Shown: in pieces, positions 36,876 to 45,482 of the stretch | How positions within the stretch are numbered: position 1 is the stretch's first letter | Layout: the number at the start of each line of letters is the position of its first letter | Assembly: GCA_025362795.1 (NCBI GenBank) | Contig: JANYFE010000030.1 | Span: 1 to 64,000 of the forward strand | Direction of reading: 5' to 3' | DNA length: 64,000 nt | Origin: Rhodobacterales bacterium | GTDB lineage: Bacteria > Pseudomonadota > Alphaproteobacteria > Rhodobacterales > Rhodobacteraceae | Program-made: the position numbers and the translations under genes | Notes under the pieces: generated by a model | What the model saw: only the letters and a program-made list of their open reading frames with translations | The model's database searches: none | Told to the model about the DNA's origin: nothing

Positions 36876-37337
36876 GTGACTGTCACGCGCACGGGTGTGG
36901 TGTGTGGGCATTCCTGCGGTGTTTTGTGCAGCGGCATCGGGCTTGCCATTTTGCGGAATGACGGGCGGATGACCTGTGCGGCCGATGCGATTGAGAGTTT
37001 TGCCAACACTGCGATGGTTCTGACGAACACCGGGCACGTCACCAGTGGGTTTAGGGATGGTGTGCATGCCAACGTCATAGAGCGTGTCCAGATTGCCAAT
37101 TCGGGCAGGATGGATGGGTTCGAATTTGCCATCAACACGCTGGGGACAGGTGCGTGCGATGTCGCCGAAAAGCTGGATCTGACCGCGTTTGGCTATGCCA
37201 GTCTGGCGGTGTTGGCGGCGGATGCGACCAACAGCGGTCTGGGGCTGGTCTTTGATTTTTCGCACGGCGGCGGCGGAAGTTTGACGGATGCGGGCCTGAC
37301 ACTCGCCATGCTGTCGGCGGTGGATGTAACGCTGTAG
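36876..37337 (+). pseudogene. Tail remnant of an RTX/adhesin-type repeat protein
   Basis: The frame reads NDGRMTCAADAIESFANTAM, NTGHVTSGFRDGVHANV and NSGRMDGFEFAIN, a recurring N-x-G-x-I/M...DG(I/V) pattern seen in long exported repeat proteins. It ends CDVAEKLDLTAFGYASL and AGLTLAMLSAVDVTL, the closing segment of RTX-like calcium-binding proteins. There is no proper start (at best a GTG at 36876) and no N-terminal part. I therefore read it as the 3' remnant of a much larger gene, lost by deletion next to the protease gene. Confidence 0.65.
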
Positions 37338-37347
37338 GGCAAGGACA

Positions 37348-37373
37348 AGGGGCGCAACCCTGCGGTTGCGCCC
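37348..37373 (-). terminator. Strong hairpin between the RTX remnant and glnA
   Basis: GGGGCGCAACC-CTGC-GGTTGCGCCCC, an 11-bp perfect stem 26 bases past the glnA stop. It lies between two convergent genes and could serve both; the T-runs on both sides are weak. Confidence 0.75.
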
Positions 37374-37398
37374 CTGTCTTTGGAACCATCCGGCCTGA

Positions 37399-38811
37399 TC
37401 AGCAGGAATAGTACATCTGATACTCGATCGGGTGCGGGGTGTGTTCGAAGGCGTAAACCTCTTCCCACTTCAGCGCCATGTAGCTTTCCAGCATGTCGCG
37501 GGTGAAGACATCGCCCGAACACAGGAAGTCCATGTCCTTTTCCAGTTCCTGCAACGCTTCGCGCAGGGAACCGCACACGGTCGGGATCGCGGCCAGTTCT
37601 TCGGGCGGCAGATCGTACAGATCCTTGTCCGAGGCCGGGCCGGGGTCGATCTTGTTCTTGATGCCGTCAAGACCGGCCATCATCAGCGCCGCAAACGCCA
37701 GATAGGGGTTGGCTGCCGGATCGGGGAAGCGGGCCTCGACCCGTTTGGCTTTCGGCGATTCGGTCCACGGAATACGGACGCAGCCCGACCGGTTGCGGGC
37801 GGAATAGGCGCGCAGAACCGGGGCTTCGAAGCCGGGGATCAGGCGTTTGTAGCTGTTGGTCGCCGGGTTGGTGATCGCGTTCAACGCCTTGGCATGCAGC
37901 AGGATGCCGCCGATGAACCACAGCGCTTCCTGGCTGAGATCGGCGTATTTGTCGCCTGCGAAGATCGGCTTGCCGCCCTTCCAGATCGACATGTTGACAT
38001 GCATGCCTGAACCGTTGTCGCCCTTGATCGGTTTGGGCATGAAGGTCACGGTCTTGCCATAGGCGGCCGCGACGTTGTGGATCACATACTTGTACTTCTG
38101 CATGTTGTCGGCTTGCTCGACGAGGCCACCGAAAACCATGCCGAGTTCGTGCTGCGCCGTCGCCACTTCGTGGTGGTGCTTGTCGACCTTGATGCCCATC
38201 CGCTTCATCGTCGACAGCATTTCGCCGCGCAGATCATGCGCCGAGTCCATCGGGTTGACCGGGAAATAGCCGCCCTTGTAGCCGGGGCGGTGCCCGAGGT
38301 TGCCGCCTTCAAACGTGGTGTCGGTGTTCCAGGCGGCGTCTTCGGCGTCGATCTGGTAGGACACTTTGTTCGGGCTGATCTGATAGCGCACGTCGTCGAA
38401 GATGAAGAATTCAGCTTCGGGCCCGAAATAGGCCGCGTCGCCGATGCCGGAAGATTTGAGATAGGCCTCGGCTTTCAGCGCGATCTGGCGCGGACACCGG
38501 TCATAGGCTTCGTTGGTGTCGGGTTCGACCACGTTGCAATGCACGCACAGGGTTTTCTCGGCGTAGAACGGGTCCATGTAGACTGACGCGGCGTCGGGCA
38601 TGAGTTTCATGTCGGACTGGTCAATCGACTTCCAGCCCTGGATCGACGAGCCGTCGAACATGAAGCCTTCTTCGAAGAAATCTTCATCGACCAGATCGGC
38701 AATCAGCGTGACGTGCTGAAGTTTGCCTTTGGGGTCGGTAAAGCGGATGTCGACATATTCGACCTCCTCGTCCTTGATCAGTTTCAGAGCATCGCTGACT
38801 GCGCTCATCAT
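37399..38811 (-). CDS. glnA: Glutamine synthetase, type I
   Basis: 470 residues. It makes glutamine from glutamate, ammonia and ATP. Landmarks are [19 protein letters not shown], the ATP-binding [20 protein letters not shown], and the glutamate-binding [10 protein letters not shown]. The regulatory tyrosine lies in [10 protein letters not shown] near residue 398, the site adenylylated by GlnE (encoded at 5839-8613). It follows glnB on the same strand with a 98-base gap that holds a REP-like hairpin. The Met at 38811 or the next one at 38808 could be the start. Confidence 0.97.
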   Translation of the reverse strand: MMSAVSDALKLIKDEEVEYVDIRFTDPKGKLQHVTLIADLVDEDFFEEGFMFDGSSIQGWKSIDQSDMKLMPDAASVYMDPFYAEKTLCVHCNVVEPDTNEAYDRCPRQIALKAEAYLKSSGIGDAAYFGPEAEFFIFDDVRYQISPNKVSYQIDAEDAAWNTDTTFEGGNLGHRPGYKGGYFPVNPMDSAHDLRGEMLSTMKRMGIKVDKHHHEVATAQHELGMVFGGLVEQADNMQKYKYVIHNVAAAYGKTVTFMPKPIKGDNGSGMHVNMSIWKGGKPIFAGDKYADLSQEALWFIGGILLHAKALNAITNPATNSYKRLIPGFEAPVLRAYSARNRSGCVRIPWTESPKAKRVEARFPDPAANPYLAFAALMMAGLDGIKNKIDPGPASDKDLYDLPPEELAAIPTVCGSLREALQELEKDMDFLCSGDVFTRDMLESYMALKWEEVYAFEHTPHPIEYQMYYSC

Positions 38812-38876
38812 GCTGCCTTTCGATTTGGGTTTAGGTTGCGTAGCGTGGGGTCAATCTTTGGTGGTCGCGCTTCTTG

Positions 38877-38903
38877 TCCGAAAACCGGTTCCCACTTTTC
38901 GGG
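38877..38903. repeat. Palindromic hairpin in the glnB-glnA gap
   Basis: TCCGAAAA, then CCGGTTCCCAC, then TTTTCGGGA form a 7-bp stem (CCGAAAA/TTTTCGG). The wording resembles a palindromic repeat common between genes in many Alphaproteobacteria. It is the only copy in this window. It could stabilise or terminate part of the glnBA transcript. Confidence 0.55.
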
Positions 38904-38909
38904 AAGCGC

Positions 38910-39290
<381 letters not shown>

Positions 39291-39419
39291 TCACTTAGAC
39301 GGCGGAGGGACAATCGGCTAGGGTCAGGATGCGGTGCTGCGGGGCGGGATTCTGCAGGTGCTGCGTGGTTTTTGTGCGATGCGCCTAAATGTTGGGCTGT
39401 TTGCAAAAGTGGAGCGAAA

Positions 39420-41069
39420 ATGACCGAATTGCTGACCGCCGCACAGATGCGCGCCATCGAGGCCGCCGCGATTGCCAGCGGCGAAGTGACCGGGCTGGCG
39501 TTGATGGAGCGGGCCGGACGGGGCGTGGTCGAGGCGGTGTTCGAGGAATGGCCGGAGCTGCGGGCCGGGTCGTTCCGGGCGGTGGTGCTGTGCGGCCCGG
39601 GGAACAATGGCGGCGACGGGTTCGTGGTGGCAAGGGTGCTGCGCGAGTGGGGGTGGGAGGTGGAGGTGTTCCTGTATGGGGACGCTGACCGGCTGCCGCC
39701 GGATGCGCGGGTGAATTATGAGCGTTGGATGGGGATGGGGGAGGTGGGGACCATCGGTCAATCCGACGAGGCCACGCCATTCACCACGTTTCCTATTGGA
39801 AAACCACATGATGTGGTGGTTGATGCCCTGTTCGGCATCGGCCTGTCACGGCCATTGAGTTTTCATGAAGGGCTAGGTCGCCTGCTTCCGGCATGGGACC
39901 TGCGGCTCGATCAGGACTGCCCGAAGGTCGTGGCGATTGACGTCCCCTCTGGTCTGGATGCTGACAGCGCCCATGATGATGAAAAGTCAGATGGCCTTTG
40001 GGCACACCTGACCGTAACTTTTCATCGCAAGAAGATTTGTCATGTCCTGCGGCAAGGGGCGTTTCTTTGCGGAAAATTGGTCGTGAAGGACATCGGGCTG
40101 GAGGCGAGAAAGAGCGACATCGTTCAACAAATGCACAGATTTCACCAGGATCGGATTTCGATCTGTCATGAAGTCGTGATGCCGGGTCATTTGGGTAAAT
40201 CGGATCCTTTCGGCAGGGACAGCCACAAATTCACTCACGGCCACGCCCTCATCCTGTCCGGTGGTCCCGGTCATGGGGGTGCTGCGCGGATGGCGGCGCG
40301 GGGGGCGCTCAGGGTCGGGGCGGGGCTGGTGACGCTGGGCTGCGCGGCGGAGGCTATTCCTGAAAATGCGGCGCGGCTGGATGCGGTGATGTTGCGCGTG
40401 GTGGAGGGGGGCGAGGCGCTGCGGGAGGTTCTGACGGATGCGCGGATGAATGCTGTGTGCATCGGGCCGGGACTGGGGTTGGATTTGCGGGCGGCGGAAT
40501 TGGTGCGGGTGGCGTTGGGATGGCGGGGTGAACCCCGCCCTACGGTAGGGCGGGGTTCACCCCGCCGACCCACTGTGCTGGATGCGGATGCCCTGACACT
40601 GATCTCGCGCGATCCCGCGTTGTTTGCGCTGTTGCATGAGGGCTGTGTTTTGACGCCGCATGGTGGCGAGTTTGCGCGGCTGTTCCCGGATATCGCGGCG
40701 AAGCTGGAGGCCGTGGCGGTTTCCGGTCCGGCCTATTCCAAGGTCGATGCGACGCGGCAGGCGGCGGCGCGGGCGGGGTGTGTGGTGTTGTACAAGGGGG
40801 CGGATACTGTGATCGCCAGCCCTGACGGTACCTGTGCCATCAATTCCGCCACCTATGACCGCGCGGCACCCTGGCTGGCCACCGCGGGATCGGGGGATGT
40901 GCTGGCGGGGTTCATCACCGGGCTTTTGGCGCGGGGATTTGCCCCGATGCAGGCGGCGGAGACGGCGGCCTGGCTGCATGTCGAATGCGCCCGCAGCTTT
41001 GGGCCAGGGTTGATTGCGGAAGATTTGGTCGAGGCATTGCCAAAGGTGTTTCGGGCGATTGGCGTGTAG
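39420..41069 (+). CDS. nnr: Bifunctional NAD(P)HX epimerase / ADP-dependent NAD(P)HX dehydratase
   Basis: 549 residues, somewhat long for the family. The N-terminal YjeF epimerase domain has VVLCGPGNNGGDGFVVARVL. The C-terminal ribokinase-like dehydratase domain has GPGLGLD, VLDADAL and WLATAGSGDVLAGFITGLLA. Together they repair hydrated NADH/NADPH. Two oddities are seen. About 15 residues (GEPRPTVGRGSPRRP, 40522-40570) are coded by a perfect 45-bp palindrome inserted in frame before VLDADAL. A central stretch (about 39755-40275) has clearly lower GC and different codon choice than both ends. Both suggest later insertion and recombination in a still open gene. Confidence 0.9.
   Translation: MTELLTAAQMRAIEAAAIASGEVTGLALMERAGRGVVEAVFEEWPELRAGSFRAVVLCGPGNNGGDGFVVARVLREWGWEVEVFLYGDADRLPPDARVNYERWMGMGEVGTIGQSDEATPFTTFPIGKPHDVVVDALFGIGLSRPLSFHEGLGRLLPAWDLRLDQDCPKVVAIDVPSGLDADSAHDDEKSDGLWAHLTVTFHRKKICHVLRQGAFLCGKLVVKDIGLEARKSDIVQQMHRFHQDRISICHEVVMPGHLGKSDPFGRDSHKFTHGHALILSGGPGHGGAARMAARGALRVGAGLVTLGCAAEAIPENAARLDAVMLRVVEGGEALREVLTDARMNAVCIGPGLGLDLRAAELVRVALGWRGEPRPTVGRGSPRRPTVLDADALTLISRDPALFALLHEGCVLTPHGGEFARLFPDIAAKLEAVAVSGPAYSKVDATRQAAARAGCVVLYKGADTVIASPDGTCAINSATYDRAAPWLATAGSGDVLAGFITGLLARGFAPMQAAETAAWLHVECARSFGPGLIAEDLVEALPKVFRAIGV
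40524..40568. repeat. REP-type palindrome inserted inside nnr
   Basis: Two inverted 22-base arms around a single central base form a perfect 45-bp palindrome. The left arm begins GGCGGGGTGAACCCCGCCCT. The same arm sequence recurs as an inverted pair just after the gene (41068-41123). Its length keeps the nnr frame open. Confidence 0.85.
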
Positions 41070-41123
41070 GGCGGGGTTCACGCCGCCACATATGCCAAAT
41101 GGCGGGGTGAACCCCGCCCTACG
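41068..41123. repeat. REP-type inverted pair behind nnr
   Basis: An inverted pair of the same 22-base arm as in nnr, here separated by about 13 bases (ACATATGCCAAAT). The left arm has one mismatch (TTCACGCCGCC). It overlaps the last bases of the nnr stop codon. Confidence 0.85.
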
Positions 41124-41182
41124 GCCAAACCTTAACGCCCGGTTAAAATCGCTGAGTCTAACCCATTGATATTGTTTACTGT

Positions 41183-41207
41183 GAAAAACGGTCCTGATCT
41201 GGACCGT
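41183..41207 (-). terminator. Rho-independent terminator of the Hint-domain gene
   Basis: On the minus strand: ACGGTCC-AGATCA-GGACCGT followed by TTTTT, directly at the stop codon. Confidence 0.85.
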
Positions 41208-41680
41208 CAGACCTGAACGGTCAGCGCCGCGCAGGCAAGTTCGAGGCCGCCGGCGTAGATCACCGCATCCTCGTCGAAGGACAGCGTGAACAGGCGGGCT
41301 TCGACCAAGGTTTCAGCCCGGATGTATTCGCCATCTGCAAGCCGGGCGGCGGGGATCAGTGCGGTGGCAGTGCCGAACATTGCCTTGGCGCGCCAGTCGC
41401 GGATCAGGATGTGTTGCGCTGCGGAAACCGTGATGTCTTCCGCCGGGCGGTCGACGCCCAGCGTGGCATGGCCGATCTGGATGACACGGGCGTTTTGCAC
41501 GACGCTGACTTCGACCTGGCGCAGGCTGCGGGCACCGGCGCGGGTCAGGATGCGGTCACCGGGTTGCAGGAATTCGACGGGCAACTCACCCTCCAGCGTC
41601 AGAACCGGGGTTCCGGCCAGCACCGCTTGCAAGGGCAGGTCAGACGAACGCGCGTCGTGATGAAGTACCGGCTGGGTCAT
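41207..41680 (-). CDS. Hint-domain protein
   Basis: 157 residues. AGTPVLTLEGELPVEFLQPG followed by DRILTRAGARSLRQVEVSVV is the opening of a Hedgehog/intein (Hint) domain, and AEDITVSAAQHILIRDW its conserved histidine segment. In self-processing Hint domains the domain begins with Cys or Ser. Here the equivalent position is in AVLAGT with no cysteine, so self-splicing is not expected. Such stand-alone Hint proteins are frequent in Rhodobacterales, often beside RTX-type proteins; their role is unknown. The ATG at 41680 (MTQPVLHHDARSS) was preferred to an upstream frame extension. Confidence 0.8.
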   Translation of the reverse strand: MTQPVLHHDARSSDLPLQAVLAGTPVLTLEGELPVEFLQPGDRILTRAGARSLRQVEVSVVQNARVIQIGHATLGVDRPAEDITVSAAQHILIRDWRAKAMFGTATALIPAARLADGEYIRAETLVEARLFTLSFDEDAVIYAGGLELACAALTVQV

Positions 41681-41899
41681 GATCGCGCTCTCACGTGGTT
41701 GCCTGCTGTCTTTTCTAGCGAAGAATGTGGCAAGATTGGGTTGGACGGTAGCCTTTTTGGCGACATCGCCCCGGATCGGCGTCCTGCCGCCGCACATGCT
41801 TTTCCTGTGGCTTCCCCGACGGGCCTTTGTTAGAAGGGCGCGGATTTGCGGGACTTGGTCAGCCTGCCTTCGGGCGGGATGGGTGGGTTTTGTTCATAT

Positions 41900-41984
41900 G
41901 CGGGTGTGGCGAAATTGGCAGACGCACCAGATTTAGGTTCTGGCGCCGCGAGGCGTGGGGGTTCAAGTCCCTCCACCCGCACCA
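41900..41984 (+). tRNA. tRNA-Leu (anticodon TAG)
   Basis: 85 bases with acceptor stem GCGGGTG/CACCCGC, a D-arm, an anticodon stem CCAGA/TCTGG around loop TTTAGGT (anticodon TAG), a long variable arm (GCGCCGCGAGGCGT) as in leucine tRNAs, T-arm GGGGTTCAAGTCCCTC and an encoded CCA end. It reads CUA and related leucine codons. It is directly upstream of tig. Confidence 0.95.
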
Positions 41985-42008
41985 GATTGGGATGAGAAGG
42001 ACGACAAA

Positions 42009-43343
42009 ATGCAGGTCACGGAAACCCTGAAAGACGGCTTGAAGCGCGGCTATACCATCACGGTGACCGCGGCAGAGCTGGAGGCCAAAGTTCAGGAAAA
42101 ACTGCTCGAGGCGCAGCCCGAGGTCGAGATCAAGGGCTTTCGCAAGGGCAAAGTCCCGATGGCGATCCTGCGCAAGCAGTTTGGCCAGCGCCTGATGGGC
42201 GATGCGATGCAGGACGCGATCGACGGCGCGATGAAGTCGCATTTCGAGACGACCGGCGACCGGCCGGCCTTGCAGCCCGATGTCAAGATGGACGGCGGCG
42301 ACACCTGGAAAGAGGGTCAGGACGTTGTCGTCAAGATGACCTATGAAGCCTTGCCGCCGATCCCGGAATTCGACGCCAGCGCGATCAAGCTGGACCGTCT
42401 GGCGGTCAAGTCGGATGACGCCTCGGTTGACGAAGCGCTGAAGAACCTTGCCGCGTCTTCGCAAACCTTCGAGGACAAGAAGAAGGGTGCCAAGGCCAAG
42501 GACGGCGATCAGGTTGTGATTGACTTCAAGGGGTCGGTCGATGGCGTGGCGTTTGATGGTGGCGCCGGCGAGGACTATCCGCTGGTTCTGGGGTCCAACA
42601 GCTTTATCCCCGGGTTCGAGGCACAGCTGATCGGCACTGCGGCGGGGGATGAGTTGACGGTCAACGTCACCTTCCCGGAGGCTTATGGTGCGGCCAATCT
42701 GGCGGGCAAGGCGGCGGTGTTCGCGTGCACGGTCAAATCGGTGAAAAAGCCGGTGCCTGCGGTGATTGACGACGAATTGGCCAAGAAGTTCGGCGCCGAG
42801 GATCTGGCGGGGCTGAAGGGTCAGATCGCGACCCGGCTGGAAGATGAATACAAGGGCGCGGCGCGGGCCGTTTTGAAACGGTCGCTGCTGGACCAGCTGG
42901 ATGCGCAGGTCAAGTTCGACCTGCCGGCCTCGCTGGTCGATGCGGAAGCCGGGCAGATTGCCCACCAGCTGTGGCACGAGGACAATCCGCAGGATCAGGG
43001 CCACAACCATGCGGCCATCGAGACGACGGACGAGCATCGCAAGCTGGCGGAGCGCCGGGTGCGGCTGGGGCTGGTTCTGGCCGAGGTCGGTCGCAAGGCC
43101 GAAGTTTCGGTCAGCGATGCCGAGATGACGCAGGCAGTTCTGGCGGCGGCACGGCAGTATCCGGGGCAGGAGCGCCAGTATTTCGAGTTCGTGCAGAAGA
43201 ACCAGCAGGTTCAGCAGCAGCTGCGCGCCCCGATTTTCGAGGACAAGGTGGTCGACCACATCGTCGCCGCGGCCAAGGTGACGGACAAAGAGGTCAGCAA
43301 GGACGAGTTGCAGAAGTTCGTCGAAGCGCTGGACGAGATGTGA
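42009..43343 (+). CDS. tig: Trigger factor
   Basis: 444 residues, the ribosome-bound chaperone and peptidyl-prolyl isomerase. The ribosome-binding signature [20 protein letters not shown] is in the N-terminal domain. The FKBP-like domain ([20 protein letters not shown]) follows, and a long helical C-terminal domain makes the substrate cradle. The frame begins within the tRNA, but the ATG at 42009 has AAGGA ahead and gives the normal N-terminus. It lies 25 bases after tRNA-Leu. Confidence 0.97.
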   Translation: MQVTETLKDGLKRGYTITVTAAELEAKVQEKLLEAQPEVEIKGFRKGKVPMAILRKQFGQRLMGDAMQDAIDGAMKSHFETTGDRPALQPDVKMDGGDTWKEGQDVVVKMTYEALPPIPEFDASAIKLDRLAVKSDDASVDEALKNLAASSQTFEDKKKGAKAKDGDQVVIDFKGSVDGVAFDGGAGEDYPLVLGSNSFIPGFEAQLIGTAAGDELTVNVTFPEAYGAANLAGKAAVFACTVKSVKKPVPAVIDDELAKKFGAEDLAGLKGQIATRLEDEYKGAARAVLKRSLLDQLDAQVKFDLPASLVDAEAGQIAHQLWHEDNPQDQGHNHAAIETTDEHRKLAERRVRLGLVLAEVGRKAEVSVSDAEMTQAVLAAARQYPGQERQYFEFVQKNQQVQQQLRAPIFEDKVVDHIVAAAKVTDKEVSKDELQKFVEALDEM

Positions 43344-43365
43344 TCTGAGGAGCATGGACTTAACG

Positions 43366-43391
43366 GGGCCGTCCTGCGGGGCGGCCCTTTT
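43366..43391 (+). terminator. Rho-independent terminator of tig
   Basis: GGGCCGTCC-TGC-GGGGCGGCCC followed by TTTTC, 22 bases past the stop. Confidence 0.85.
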
Positions 43392-43400
43392 CATTTGGCG

Positions 43401-44159
43401 ATGGGGACTGACATGCCGGATTTTTTGCCTGATCTGCCGGTGGACGGCATTCTGGACTGTTTCAAGCGGTCGCCGGGAAATGAGATCAAGGCGGGCAAGT
43501 TCGACAGCCCGGATTCATCGGCTGCGCTGGTGGCGAATGCGTTTGGCTGGTTTCTGAACCGGGCCGCCGATTTGCCGCCCCTGCCGGGCGTGCCGGGCGG
43601 GCAGGCTTTGTCGGTGACGCTGGAGGCCGAAATGCGGTTTCCGTGGAAAGACGGGCGGCACCCGTGGCTGGATGTGGGCATCGAGACGGAGACCACGCTG
43701 ATCGGGGTGGAAAGCAAACGGTACGAGCCGTTCCGACCGTCGAAGCGCAGCGACTTTTCGGATGTTTATGACAGCCCGATCTGGGGCAGCAAGATGCCAA
43801 AGTATCAGCGTCTGAGCCATGGGTTGATCGACGGGAGCCGGAGTTTCGAGGCGCTGGATGCGGTGGCATTGATCAAGCAGGCTTACGGGTTGTGCACGCG
43901 GGCGGAAAAGCGGGCGACCGGGGCGGTGCTGGTCTATCTGTATGCCGAGCCCAAGACCTGGGCGTCGGGCAAGGCGGTGGACCCGGCGCGGGTCGAAGTG
44001 CACCGGCGCGAGGTGGCGGCGTTTGGCAAGATGGTGGCGGGTGACGCGGTGGTGTTCGCGCCGCTGCGCTGGGCGGATCTGCTGGACCAGTGGGCGATGT
44101 TCGTGAAACTGCGCCCGCATGTGAAGGCATTGCGCGAGCGGTTCGGGGTGTTGGGCTAG
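43401..44159 (+). CDS. Hypothetical protein with PD-(D/E)XK-nuclease-like motif
   Basis: 252 residues. WLDVGIETETTLIGVESKRYE contains an Asp followed, after two strands' length, by Glu-x-Lys, the layout of PD-(D/E)XK nuclease cores. The rest (YDSPIWGSKMPKYQRLSHGL and GAVLVYLYAEPKTW) is compatible with this fold but not diagnostic. No methyltransferase or restriction partner is nearby. The start is uncertain between the ATGs at 43401 and 43413; the latter has GGGGA ahead. Confidence 0.6.
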   Translation: MGTDMPDFLPDLPVDGILDCFKRSPGNEIKAGKFDSPDSSAALVANAFGWFLNRAADLPPLPGVPGGQALSVTLEAEMRFPWKDGRHPWLDVGIETETTLIGVESKRYEPFRPSKRSDFSDVYDSPIWGSKMPKYQRLSHGLIDGSRSFEALDAVALIKQAYGLCTRAEKRATGAVLVYLYAEPKTWASGKAVDPARVEVHRREVAAFGKMVAGDAVVFAPLRWADLLDQWAMFVKLRPHVKALRERFGVLG

Positions 44160-44278
44160 GCGTAAGACATCGGCGCGTCCTTGCCTGGCGGTCATTCCTC
44201 GCCGATGGGAGCGAAGACTGACCGGAAGGGAAGGATGAGCGTTTGGGTGGACGGGATCGGCTTCAGCCGCTTTTACCG

Positions 44279-45229
44279 CTAACCCGAATGCCCCGGCAAT
44301 TCGCGTGCCTCGGCCGCCCTTTGGCGTTCCTGCCACAGCACGAAGATGCCCGCGCCCGCGATGATGCAGATGCCGATCCAGCCCTGAGCGTCCGGCCAGT
44401 CGCGCCAGAAGGTCCAGCCCCACAGCACGCTCCACGCAAGGCCGGTGTATTCGAAGGGGGCGACGGTGGAGGCCGCGGCCATGCGGTAGGCCTGGGTCAG
44501 AAGCCACAGGCCGATGGCGGCGACGACGCCGCAGGTCATCATCAGGCCAAAATCGGTGGGATTGGGCGTGATCCAGCCGCGGGTCAGAAAGCCGAGGCTG
44601 GGGTCGGATTCATTGGCGTAAGCGCCGGTGTGCAAAACGGCGGCCATGAGAAGGGCGCAGGCAAGAAACACCGTGTTGCCCCAGAACGCTAGCGCCGAGG
44701 CGCTGTGCACGGTGCCCATGCGGCGAGCGGTGATCATGGCCACGGCATAGGTCAGGCCGGACAGGATCGGCAGCAGCGAGGTCCAGCTGAAGAGCGCGGT
44801 GCCGGGGTGCAGCATGACGACGACGCCGCCGAAGCCGAGGATAACGGCAAGCCAGGCGGGGAGGCCGACTTTTTCGCCCAGAACGCCGACCGACAAAAGG
44901 GTGATGAACAGGGGCGCAGAGTAGTAGAGGGCGACTGTCGTGGGCAACGGCAGGCCCGCCAACGCGATGTAGAAGGTGAAGTAGGCGAGGAACATGACGC
45001 AGCCGCGCAGGATCATCTGGCGGGTGCCGGAGTTGAACAGGCTGGCCCGGCCACCTTCGATCCAGACGAACAGCAAGAGGATCGGGGTGGAGGTTAGGCC
45101 GCGGATCGTCATCGCCTCATACAGCGGGTAGGCGCCGGAGATCAGTTTCAGAATGAGGTCTTGCACGGAAAAGACCGAGACGCCGCCGATGAGGCAGGCG
45201 ATGCCGAGGGAGGTGGAGTTGCGTTTCAT
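44279..45229 (-). CDS. DMT/EamA-family transporter
   Basis: 316 residues with about ten membrane spans in two EamA repeats (GIACLIGGVSVFSVQDLILK; AVILGFGGVVVMLHPGTALF; GWIGICIIAGAGIFVLWQER). It is of the RhaT/SAM-transporter-like drug/metabolite type; the substrate cannot be told. It stands between the tig-linked hypothetical gene and an RTX gene, with 120- to 250-base gaps free of recognisable genes on either side. Confidence 0.85.
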   Translation of the reverse strand: MKRNSTSLGIACLIGGVSVFSVQDLILKLISGAYPLYEAMTIRGLTSTPILLLFVWIEGGRASLFNSGTRQMILRGCVMFLAYFTFYIALAGLPLPTTVALYYSAPLFITLLSVGVLGEKVGLPAWLAVILGFGGVVVMLHPGTALFSWTSLLPILSGLTYAVAMITARRMGTVHSASALAFWGNTVFLACALLMAAVLHTGAYANESDPSLGFLTRGWITPNPTDFGLMMTCGVVAAIGLWLLTQAYRMAAASTVAPFEYTGLAWSVLWGWTFWRDWPDAQGWIGICIIAGAGIFVLWQERQRAAEARELPGHSG

Positions 45230-45482
45230 GGTGGTAGGTTAGGGGGTGGCGGACGGGCACGCTGGCCGGGAAGCGACCCGGTGAGGTCGGGGATGAGAGG
45301 GCGCCCAGATCTGGACGGAAACGCAGGTTGAATGAAATCAACGGGTTGGAGGGTGTCGCTTTAACAATGTCGAAAGGTTTGGCGATAACGCAGGCTTGAG
45401 CACGTTTGGCGTCATGTGAGATGGGCGGTCAAGATGGCTGGTGCAGATCGGGCTGAAGCGCCGCGACCTGGTCGCGCCCCGG

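Noticed and set aside
41132-41146. TTAA-N7-TTAA, a second CtrA-type site
   Set aside because: It lies in a convergent gap between nnr and the Hint gene with no promoter to control, so chance is likely.
41207-41680. Intein
   Set aside because: The Hint domain is not inside another protein and lacks the N-terminal nucleophile and flanking extein sequence.
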